Below, piece by piece: positions 53,518 through 60,015 of a stretch of DNA of 60,015 nt. The notes below the pieces were generated by a model. That model worked only from the letters and a program-made list of their open reading frames with translations, had not been told where the DNA came from and ran no database searches. Within the stretch, counting starts at the first letter, position 1. The number at the start of each line of letters is the position of its first letter. The DNA is from Clostridium sp. C8-1-8 (GTDB lineage: Bacteria; Bacillota; Clostridia; Clostridiales; Clostridiaceae), in assembly GCF_009928445.1 (NCBI RefSeq), contig NZ_JAABNO010000031.1, forward strand, positions 1-60,015, given 5' to 3'. The position numbers were made by a program, and so were the translations under genes.

Positions 53518-55143
53518 ATGAAATTTAAGCTTTCCAAACTATTAATATTAATTATGATAATTGTTTCTTTACAGGGATGCTCATACACAATTCCTGAAAG
53601 AACCATGGATAATAATAATTCTATAACATATGCTGTTGAAAGTTTTCCTGAAAGCATAGATATAAAAAGTGATTTTAGTATTAGAGATAAAGAAATCTTT
53701 TACTCGATCTTTGATGGATTAGTTGATAAAAATGAAAAAGGTGATATGGTGCCAGAACTTGCTGAATCTTATTCAGTAAGTAAAGATGGACTTGAGTATG
53801 TTTTTAAGCTTAGAGATGATATCTATTGGAGCGATGGAAGTAGGATTACAGCTGATGATTTTTTAAAGTTCTTTAAAGCTATAATATCGCCTAAAAACAA
53901 AGAAGCTTATGTTAGTGAATTATACAATGTATATGGTGTGAAGGATTATCATGAGGGGCGAGGAACCTTTGAAAATAATGTTGCGATATCTAAAAGTGAT
54001 AAAGATTCTATTAAGTTTAGGATGAATGTAAAAGATAATGATTTTGTAAAAAAGTTGTCTGAAGGATGTTTTAAACTTAGAGACATATCTAGCAAATTGG
54101 ATAATTATAAGACAGAGTTTTCTTCCATAAAGTATTCGGGGCAGTATTCAATTAAAAATATAAAAGATAACAAGGAAATTGAGCTTCAACAAAATGATAA
54201 GTATTGGTCTAAAAAAGGTAGGGAGCCAAAGGAAATAATATTAAAGATATACAGTGGAGCTGAATTAGCCTTAGCTGATTTTGAATCGAAAAAGAATGTA
54301 GACATAATACTAGATGTGCCAAATAGCGAAATTTCAAGGTTAACATCAAAAAATTTAGTAGAGATATTTCCTGCTGATAAGATGAAGATAATTGAGTTTA
54401 ATCCAGATAGCAAAGATGATAAAACTAATTTAAGTATGAGAAGAGCGCTGGAAAAGACTATATTAAGTTCTATTACTGGAAATTCATTAGTTAAAGAAGA
54501 TAAATTTCAATTAGCCTTAGGTGAGCTAGAAAGAAAAGCGCTGAAATCTAATGAAAGTATTGTAAGTTCCAATGTTACTGATGCTTCTAAAAACTTTGAT
54601 GTTATAAAAGACCAAGTAGATAGCTTGCTAGAAAAATCCAATTATAAAGGCGGTACTTTAAGATTAGTATGTCTTAACGATGATGAAAACAAGAATATAT
54701 GTGATTTCATCTCTAAAAATCTTAAAGATTTATATGGGATAACTGTAAAGTATAACTTGCTAGAACAAGATCAGTTGGATAAGACTGTTAAAGGTGGAGA
54801 ATATGAGTTATTGCTTGAGGATATAGGTTCTAGTTCTGACGTCTATGGGGAGTTAGTTGCCAAGTGGGTTAGCAATAATAAAAATAAATCTATAAGCAAC
54901 AATGACATAACTAATATATTAAGTAGTATTGATAAAAAAGAGGATGTAGACAATAGAAATAAAGGTCTAGTGAAGCTATTGAGAGATAATACGTATATAG
55001 TACCTTTACTTTTTGATAACTTAATCTGTGTCAAATCAGATAAGATAAAAAGCTTAACCTTTGATAAGGATGGTGCGTTGGAACTGAAGAGGATTGAATT
55101 GAGTTCAAGTAGTGAAGGACCTAAGGATAAGGATGCTGATTAA
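53518..55143 (+). CDS. peptide-type ABC substrate-binding lipoprotein (family 5)
   Basis: This 541-aa protein has a lipoprotein signal ending LQGC (Cys21). The family 5 pattern follows: ITYAVESFPESIDIKSDFSIRDKEIFYSIFDGLVDKNEKGDMVPELAESYSVSKDGLEYVFKLRDDIYWSDGSRITADDF, close to OppA/MppA. The second lobe is poorly conserved and rich in Lys/Asp. Such proteins bind peptides, nickel complexes or other small ligands. It stands alone without permeases, 14 kb from the binding-protein-less opp operon. It could serve that transporter (inference). AAGGAG precedes ATG 53518. Confidence 0.87.
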   Translation: MKFKLSKLLILIMIIVSLQGCSYTIPERTMDNNNSITYAVESFPESIDIKSDFSIRDKEIFYSIFDGLVDKNEKGDMVPELAESYSVSKDGLEYVFKLRDDIYWSDGSRITADDFLKFFKAIISPKNKEAYVSELYNVYGVKDYHEGRGTFENNVAISKSDKDSIKFRMNVKDNDFVKKLSEGCFKLRDISSKLDNYKTEFSSIKYSGQYSIKNIKDNKEIELQQNDKYWSKKGREPKEIILKIYSGAELALADFESKKNVDIILDVPNSEISRLTSKNLVEIFPADKMKIIEFNPDSKDDKTNLSMRRALEKTILSSITGNSLVKEDKFQLALGELERKALKSNESIVSSNVTDASKNFDVIKDQVDSLLEKSNYKGGTLRLVCLNDDENKNICDFISKNLKDLYGITVKYNLLEQDQLDKTVKGGEYELLLEDIGSSSDVYGELVAKWVSNNKNKSISNNDITNILSSIDKKEDVDNRNKGLVKLLRDNTYIVPLLFDNLICVKSDKIKSLTFDKDGALELKRIELSSSSEGPKDKDAD

Positions 55144-55147
55144 TAAT

Positions 55148-55206
55148 ATTAATTCTTTACGTAACCTCATCTGAGTATAGGATGACTAATCGCTTAACTT
55201 TAAAGT
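55148..55206 (+). repeat. dispersed intergenic repeat, copy E
   Basis: TATTAATTCTTTACGTAACCTCATCTGAGTATAGGATGACTAATCGCTTAACTTT follows the repeat's core. It begins right at the stop codon of the binding-protein gene, and the bases before it (GATGCTGATTAAT) also look like the element. The repeat may therefore have supplied that gene's end. Confidence 0.6.
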
Positions 55207-55207
55207 T

Positions 55208-55245
55208 AAAAATCGCTAATGCAATTCTCATTAGCGATTTTCTTC
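55208..55245. terminator. bidirectional terminator
   Basis: AAAATCGCTAATG (to 55221) pairs with CATTAGCGATTTT (55229-55241), perfect. It lies between convergent genes. Confidence 0.85.
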
Positions 55246-55274
55246 GTTTAATATGATATTTTAATGATATGTTT

Positions 55275-56744
55275 TTACTCTGTTGAAGGTTCGGGGTCTT
55301 TAGTTATTTCAGCTTCTGCTATTAGTTTTTCATCTTTTAGAGGATCGTCTGGAGTGAAAAATGAATTCATAATTTTATCCTTAAACAATAATATAATTAG
55401 ATAGAAGTTGCTTAGGTTCTTTAAACTATCAAAAGAAAGTTTAGAAGCCATAAAGCTTTCTTTTTTCTTGGAATAAGAAATCTTCTTCAAAAATATTGGT
55501 GCAGTACCAGTAGTATCAGGGGAAGTGGCGGTGCTAACTCTAAACATAGACTCATCAATAAGATCTGAGGAGTTCAAGGTTAGATCTCTATATCTTTCCT
55601 CGTTATCTAAGGATGGTGCTTCAGGCCAAGAGGTAACTAGGCCAGAGCTTATATAAAACTGCCTGAATACTGTAGAGATCATGGCCTTAAAGTCTCTAGA
55701 AGAATCAAATTCTTCATAGATAAGCATGTTTAGCATATAATTATTTATTTCATTGCAGCTATATTTTATATCCTTTTTCTCCATAGGTTTTAAGAATATG
55801 CCTGAATCATCATCAAACAATCGTCTATGCCTTTCGCTGATTTGGATAAAGTTATCTTTAAAAGAATCCAATCCAGTATTTTTATAAGATAAGTATAGAT
55901 TGATTGCTAAAAGACAGGAATAATCAAGGTTATCCAATACGTAATTTTTCTCTCCATACTTATCAATTAGATAATCAGAAATATCAATTAAAAATAGCTT
56001 TGCATCATCATTGTTAGAATAACTGTAAAGTGCATTAAAGGCTAAGCAAATCTTGCAGCATTCTTGAAATGATAGATCGTAAACTTCATCTTTATAATTT
56101 AAAAACATATTTAATATATCTAAGGAAAAGTTTTTGTACATTTCTCTATCTTCATCTAATGTACATATGTTCCAATAAAGATAATATGCTACCATCATCA
56201 TTGCTTGATCAGAAAACTTGAATTTTTTATCTTTATCAACTAAATTAAATTCACTATTGCCTTCTGATAAGTTTTTCTTATCTACAAAAACTCCATCTGC
56301 ATTTCTCAATTGGCTGGAGTAAAAGTCTAGTTGTTGCTTAGCTAGAGCTTTATATATTTTTGAGATTGAGTAGTTTATGCTATTGGATTTTTGAAATTTT
56401 TCATAGAATGTAGAAAGTTCCAATATGCTAAGAGTCATTAATGCATTGGCTGAGCCGTTAATTTCCTTCTTTATACCGTCTTCAGACCAGCCGTGAAAAT
56501 GCTTGGTTGAAGCAAATTTAGGGGAACCTTTTTTATAAATACATAAAAGTGGAGAAAAATCTTTTATTATGTTAATATCATTGTTAGAAAGATACTTTTT
56601 GGAAGTTTTGTTAGAGGCTATGAGACCGCAACGAGATTGCAGTACAATATGCTTAATTGCTTCCCGTGAAAGAAAAAATAGCTGCCCTTCTATCTCCAAG
56701 GAGGTAAGGCTATTTATTCTAAAAAAAGGACCTATATACTTCAA
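55275..56744 (-). CDS. hypothetical 489-aa helical protein
   Basis: This large soluble protein is not recognised. It is mostly alpha-helical, with repeated Leu/Tyr-rich helices (ANALMTLSILELSTFYEKF, MMMVAYYLYWN, KICLAFNALYSYS, YSCLLAINLYLSY). This hints at a helical-bundle or (alpha/alpha)-barrel fold similar in outline to glycosidase-like toroids. No catalytic motif is identifiable. The acidic C-terminal tail is rich in Glu/Pro. TTG 56744 is preferred, with GAGGTGG at 56757-56751; the in-frame GTG 56753 overlaps that site. It lies divergent to the HypE-like gene. Confidence 0.72.
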   Translation of the reverse strand: MKYIGPFFRINSLTSLEIEGQLFFLSREAIKHIVLQSRCGLIASNKTSKKYLSNNDINIIKDFSPLLCIYKKGSPKFASTKHFHGWSEDGIKKEINGSANALMTLSILELSTFYEKFQKSNSINYSISKIYKALAKQQLDFYSSQLRNADGVFVDKKNLSEGNSEFNLVDKDKKFKFSDQAMMMVAYYLYWNICTLDEDREMYKNFSLDILNMFLNYKDEVYDLSFQECCKICLAFNALYSYSNNDDAKLFLIDISDYLIDKYGEKNYVLDNLDYSCLLAINLYLSYKNTGLDSFKDNFIQISERHRRLFDDDSGIFLKPMEKKDIKYSCNEINNYMLNMLIYEEFDSSRDFKAMISTVFRQFYISSGLVTSWPEAPSLDNEERYRDLTLNSSDLIDESMFRVSTATSPDTTGTAPIFLKKISYSKKKESFMASKLSFDSLKNLSNFYLIILLFKDKIMNSFFTPDDPLKDEKLIAEAEITKDPEPSTE

Positions 56745-56872
56745 TGTATCCACCTCATAAAATTAATACTTATATTAATAATATGTTAGTTGTAATAAAA
56801 AATTGCATGAGTACATATATAAAGCATTATTTATTCTTTTTAAGGAATAAATTTATTATAAGGAGTTAGGCA

Positions 56873-57853
56873 ATGAAATCAGGTAAGTTAAATTGGGATG
56901 ATCTTAAAGGATTGATAAACAATAATAAATCTGTAAAAAGAGATGAAGTAAGAGTAAGGAATGGTGTAGGGGAGGACTGTTCGGTCATAGATTTTGGAGA
57001 ATACGAATGTGTTATATCTACTGACCCTATCACTGGAGCAGCTGAAAATATAGGAAGGCTTGCAGTTCATGTAAACTGTAATGATGTAGCCTCTTGTGGA
57101 GTAGAACCTTTAGCGATTTTAGTTACTATATTAGCGCCAGAGGATACAACATACGAAGAAATAAATGAAATAATGAGGCAAATAGATGAAGAGACTTCTA
57201 AGATAAACGTTGAGATTATAGGAGGCCATACAGAGATAACAACAGCTGTAAATAGGATAGTTGTATCATGTACAGTACTTGGAAAATGCATAAGTGGAAG
57301 AGCTGTATCAACGGCAGGAGCTCAGGTTGGTGACGATATAATTGTTACTAAGAACTTAGCTTTAGAAGGCACTAATATAATTGTGAATGATAAATATGAA
57401 AGAATAAAAAAGGTATTAACAGAAGAAGAAATTGATGAAGCTAGAGAATATATTAATAAAATTAGTGTTATAATGGAAGGGAAAATAAGTGGTGAGTTTG
57501 GTGTAAACTGCATGCATGATATTACTGAAGGCGGTGTTCTAGGTGCTCTATGGGAGCTTGCAGATGCAGCTAATTTAGGATTTAAAGTTTATGAAGATAG
57601 GATGCCTATTTCAGTAGTTACTAGAAAAGTATGCAAAGAGTTTAATATAGACCCACTTAGATTAATATCATCTGGAAGTATGATTATAACCACTAAAAAT
57701 GGAGAAAGTCTTGTGAATCTACTTAAGGAAAATGGAATTAATTCCACAATTATTGGTAAGATAACAGAAGATAAAGGAATACTAGTAAAGTTATCTGAAG
57801 GTGAAGTTATTGTTCCACAACCTGAGAGGGATGAACTTTTTTCTATATATTAA
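56873..57853 (+). CDS. AIR synthase-related protein, HypE-like
   Basis: This 326-aa protein is of the PurM/HypE/SelD/ThiL superfamily. The N-terminal ATP-binding part has GVGEDCSVIDFGEYECVISTDPITGAAENIGRLAVHVNCNDVASCGVEPLAILVTILAP, then IIGGHTEITTAVNR. The C-terminal part has MHDITEGGVLGALWELADAANLGFKV and RLISSGSMIITT. Real HypE ends in a PRxC cysteine that carries the cyano group for hydrogenase; this protein ends ERDELFSIY without it. It also lacks the Cys/Sec loop of SelD. It is probably an ATP-using paralogue of unknown substrate. It leads the unit with rph, rdgB and yfcE, with 14 bp to rph. AAGGAG precedes ATG. Confidence 0.88.
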   Translation: MKSGKLNWDDLKGLINNNKSVKRDEVRVRNGVGEDCSVIDFGEYECVISTDPITGAAENIGRLAVHVNCNDVASCGVEPLAILVTILAPEDTTYEEINEIMRQIDEETSKINVEIIGGHTEITTAVNRIVVSCTVLGKCISGRAVSTAGAQVGDDIIVTKNLALEGTNIIVNDKYERIKKVLTEEEIDEAREYINKISVIMEGKISGEFGVNCMHDITEGGVLGALWELADAANLGFKVYEDRMPISVVTRKVCKEFNIDPLRLISSGSMIITTKNGESLVNLLKENGINSTIIGKITEDKGILVKLSEGEVIVPQPERDELFSIY

Positions 57854-57867
57854 AAGGAGGCAACAAA

Positions 57868-58614
57868 ATGAGAATAGATGGAAGAAAAAATGAGGGCTTA
57901 AGACCTATTAAGCTTACAAGAAACTATACAAAATATGCTGAAGGTTCAGTGCTTATAGAAGTAGGAGATACAAAAGTATTATGTAACGCTTCTATTGAGG
58001 AGAAGGTGCCTCCATTTCTAAAAGGAAGCGGGGAAGGCTGGATAACAGCAGAATACAATATGCTTCCAAGGTCAACTCAATCTAGAAAGCCTAGAGACAT
58101 AGTTAAGCTTAAGATTGATGGAAGAACTATGGAGATACAAAGACTCATAGGAAGAGCATTAAGATCAGTGGTGGATTTAAAGGCTTTAGGTGAAAAAACA
58201 ATATGGATTGATTGTGATGTTATTCAAGCAGATGGAGGGACTAGAACAGCATCTATTTCTGGAGCCTTCGTGGCATTAGTTGATGCGGTTAATAAGCTAC
58301 ACAAGCATCAGCCATTTAAGGTTTTCCCTATAAGAAGCTTTGTTGGGGCTGTAAGCGTTGGTATACTAAATGACGAAAAGATTATAGACCTTTGCTATGA
58401 AGAAGATTCTAAGGCAAAAGTGGATATGAATATAGTTATGACTGATGGTGGTGAATTTATAGAAGTACAGGGGACAGGTGAGGAAAGTCCTTTCTCTAGG
58501 AAGGATTTAGATGAGCTGCTTTCACTAGGAGAAAAGGGTGTAAAACATATAATTCAAGCTCAAAAAGATGTATTAAAGAAAGATAGTTTATGGATAGGTA
58601 CAGGGGGAGAGTAG
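57868..58614 (+). CDS. rph: ribonuclease PH
   Basis: This 248-aa phosphorolytic 3'-exoribonuclease trims tRNA 3' ends. It has the full family length and blocks: RIDGRKNEGLRPIKLTRNYTKYAEGSVLIE, then GWITAEYNMLPRSTQSRKPRD, RTMEIQRLIGRALRSVVDLKALGEKTIWIDCDVIQADGGTRTASISGAFVAL and DGGEFIEVQGTGEESPFSR. AGGAGG precedes ATG 57868. The RdgB gene begins two bases after its stop, a common rph-rdgB pairing. Confidence 0.97.
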   Translation: MRIDGRKNEGLRPIKLTRNYTKYAEGSVLIEVGDTKVLCNASIEEKVPPFLKGSGEGWITAEYNMLPRSTQSRKPRDIVKLKIDGRTMEIQRLIGRALRSVVDLKALGEKTIWIDCDVIQADGGTRTASISGAFVALVDAVNKLHKHQPFKVFPIRSFVGAVSVGILNDEKIIDLCYEEDSKAKVDMNIVMTDGGEFIEVQGTGEESPFSRKDLDELLSLGEKGVKHIIQAQKDVLKKDSLWIGTGGE

Positions 58615-58615
58615 T

Positions 58616-59227
58616 ATGAAAAAAATTATTGTAGCAAGTAACAATGACCACAAAATAAAGGAAATAAAGCAAATACTAAAGGATATAGATGTAGAGGTAA
58701 AGTCTCTTAAAGACTGTAATATAGACATAGATGTAGTTGAAGATGGGAAGACTTTTATTGAAAACTCTTATAAGAAAGCCAAGGAAATATATGAGCATGT
58801 AAAGAAAGATGGCTTAAGTGATTTTCTTATAATGGCTGATGACTCTGGATTAGAAGTTGAGTATTTAAATGGTGAACCAGGAGTTTATTCTGCTAGATAT
58901 GCAGGAGAACATGGAAATAATAAAAAGAATAATGAAAAGTTATTAGAAAATTTAAAGGGTGTGCCAAGTGAAGAAAGAAAGGCTGCTTTTGTTTGTGCTA
59001 TAGTTCTTATAGATGAAAATGGAAAAACTGTAAAAGTAGAAGAGAGAGCTCATGGAGTTATAAAAGAGGAACTTACAGGTGTAGAGGGCTTTGGATATGA
59101 TCCATTATTTTTCGTGCCAGAATTTAATAAAACCTTTGCTGAGATGACTGCAGATGAAAAAAATTCAATAAGTCATAGAGGGAAAGCGTTAGAAGTTATA
59201 AAAAAAGAACTGAAGAATTTAATTTAG
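58616..59227 (+). CDS. rdgB: XTP/dITP pyrophosphatase, RdgB/HAM1 family
   Basis: This 203-aa enzyme removes deaminated purine nucleotides (dITP, XTP) from the pool. Signatures: IVASNNDHKIKEIKQIL at the start, MADDSGLEVEYLNGEPGVYSARYAG, then GFGYDPLFFVPEFNKTFAEMTADEKNSISHRGKAL. All family-defining Asp, Ser and His residues (SHRG) are present. GGGGGAG lies inside the end of rph. Confidence 0.97.
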   Translation: MKKIIVASNNDHKIKEIKQILKDIDVEVKSLKDCNIDIDVVEDGKTFIENSYKKAKEIYEHVKKDGLSDFLIMADDSGLEVEYLNGEPGVYSARYAGEHGNNKKNNEKLLENLKGVPSEERKAAFVCAIVLIDENGKTVKVEERAHGVIKEELTGVEGFGYDPLFFVPEFNKTFAEMTADEKNSISHRGKALEVIKKELKNLI

Positions 59228-59246
59228 TTTTGGAGGCATAATAATA

Positions 59247-59720
59247 ATGCTAGTAGCTGTAGTTAGTGATACTCATAATGTTACTGAATATATAGAAAAG
59301 GTTAAAAAGCTTATAAAGAAGAGTGATGTACTTATCCATCTTGGGGACAACATAACTGATTTGGATTACCTTTTAAGCAAATATAAGGGCAAGGTGTATG
59401 GAGTGAAGGGCAATTGTGACTTTTCTGATGAATATCCATCAGAAATGCTAGTGCAGGTTCTAGATAAAAAGTTTTTTATTACTCATGGACATAAATATAA
59501 TGTGAAATATGATTTAAATTCAATATATTTTAAAGCTATGGAAGTAGAGGCTGATGCTGCTTTATTTGGGCATACCCATCAGTCTTTAATAACTCAAGAA
59601 AGAAATCTATGGATCATAAATCCAGGAAGTGCTTCACTTCCTAGGATGAGTAAAAGAAGTATAGCTTTCATAGAGGTTGTAGAAGGAAAGCCAATTTATC
59701 CATACCTTGTAGAGGTGTAA
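59247..59720 (+). CDS. metallophosphoesterase, YfcE/MJ0936 family
   Basis: This 157-aa phosphodiesterase has the metal-site motifs VVSDTHN, HLGDNITDLDYL, VKGNCDFSDEYP, FITHGHKYN and FGHTHQSLI, in order. The family acts on small phosphodiesters in vitro; its natural substrate is unclear. TTGGAGG precedes ATG 59247. It is the last gene of the rph unit, followed by a hairpin. Confidence 0.94.
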   Translation: MLVAVVSDTHNVTEYIEKVKKLIKKSDVLIHLGDNITDLDYLLSKYKGKVYGVKGNCDFSDEYPSEMLVQVLDKKFFITHGHKYNVKYDLNSIYFKAMEVEADAALFGHTHQSLITQERNLWIINPGSASLPRMSKRSIAFIEVVEGKPIYPYLVEV

Positions 59721-59729
59721 TACATAAGT

Positions 59730-59765
59730 GAATAAGCATATATTCTGAATATTTTTATTCGTTTT
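59730..59765 (+). terminator. probable terminator after the yfcE-like gene
   Basis: GAATAA...TTATTC, with an inner ATATTC-T-GAATAT palindrome, followed by GTTTT. The stem is A-T rich and only moderately convincing. Confidence 0.5.
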
Positions 59766-59869
59766 AATCTTAGAACTTTTTCATGCATAAATTGGTATAT
59801 CGGCGCAAATGGTTATAAACACTGGCTTCAGCAAATTTTTGTTATAAAAAAACTTTTTTAAAAAAAGTA

Positions 59870-59898
59870 TTGACTGAAATAATAACATCGTGTAGAAT
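59870..59898 (+). promoter_or_regulatory. strong sigmaA promoter of the tRNA gene(s)
   Basis: TTGACT (59870-59875), 17 bp, then TAGAAT (59893-59898) with an extended TG two bases before. It is followed by a ~60-nt leader and tRNA-Pro. Confidence 0.85.
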
Positions 59899-59960
59899 AA
59901 TCTTTGTCGCCGAAAGGTTACAACATGATTCGCCTGATAAGAAGGTAAGTCATAAAGTTA

Positions 59961-60015
59961 CGGGGTGTGGCGCAGATGGGAGCGCGCGTGGTTTGGGACC
60001 ATGAGGTCGCAGGTT
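59961..60015 (+). tRNA. tRNA-Pro(TGG), cut by the window end
   Basis: CGGGGTGTGGCGCAGATGGG opens the acceptor stem and D arm. The anticodon loop reads TTTGGGA with anticodon TGG. The T arm begins GCAGGTT at the window edge. About 20 bases of the 3' end lie outside. It is probably the first of a tRNA cluster. Confidence 0.93.

Noticed and set aside
56873..57853. selenophosphate synthase (selD)
   Set aside because: The superfamily fits, but the Cys/Sec glycine-rich loop near the N-terminus is missing; HypE-like is the better match.

Overview
The window looks like a chromosomal piece of a saccharolytic, low-GC Gram-positive bacterium close to Clostridium. The evidence is AT-rich DNA with A-rich codon use, strong AGGAGG-type ribosome sites, frequent GTG/TTG starts, sigmaA-type promoters, a class B sortase with an SPQTG sorting signal, and housekeeping genes (pcrA, ligA, pgi, rph, rdgB) in Firmicute style. 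Everything here is read from sequence alone; family names come from motif recognition, not a search.

Layout. (1) 1-3.8 kb: an accessory patch with a serine recombinase and its palindromic control region, a phage-like protein, a possible immunity protein and a single-domain EF-Tu-like protein, then non-coding repeats. (2) 3.8-21.7 kb: a glycan locus read here as beta-1,3-glucan use. It has a solute-binding protein, a YesM-type histidine kinase, a YesN-type response regulator, a sugar ABC importer (binding protein plus two permeases, no ATPase), a secreted GH16 beta-glucanase, a GH94 phosphorylase and an AraC regulator fused to a GH39-like domain. An IS607-type element (broken tnpA, intact tnpB) sits between kinase and regulator, apparently at the regulator's original start codon. 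(3) 22-25.8 kb: a class B sortase and a tandem-duplicated esterase with an SPQTG wall-sorting signal. (4) 25.9-30.3 kb: a MerR regulator divergent from a heterodimeric ABC exporter, with a textbook 19-bp-spacer MerR promoter. (5) 31-34 kb: convergent GH43 arabinanase and GH8 hydrolase. (6) 35.4-39.3 kb: an oppBCDF-like operon without a binding protein. (7) 39.4-60 kb: mostly core genes (pgi, a YaiI/YqxD protein, an rRNA pseudouridine synthase, pcrA, ligA, a HypE-like gene with rph-rdgB-yfcE) mixed with lineage-specific proteins, ending in a truncated tRNA-Pro(TGG).

How it works together (inference). GH16 cuts beta-1,3-glucan outside the cell, the ABC importer brings in oligosaccharides, and the GH94 enzyme phosphorolyses them to sugar 1-phosphate. 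The kinase/regulator pair and the AraC-GH39 protein would control this.

Most novel material is non-coding. There is a four-copy leader motif (core AAAGGCAGAT followed by an intrinsic terminator), two copies of which lie directly upstream of glycoside hydrolase genes and one upstream of the sugar-binding protein gene. There is a small RNA candidate at about 46787-46878 with a perfect-spacing promoter and CCCC-containing loops. There is also a family of about six short MITE-like repeats in intergenic regions, and a perfect 14-bp-arm palindrome at the GH16 promoter.
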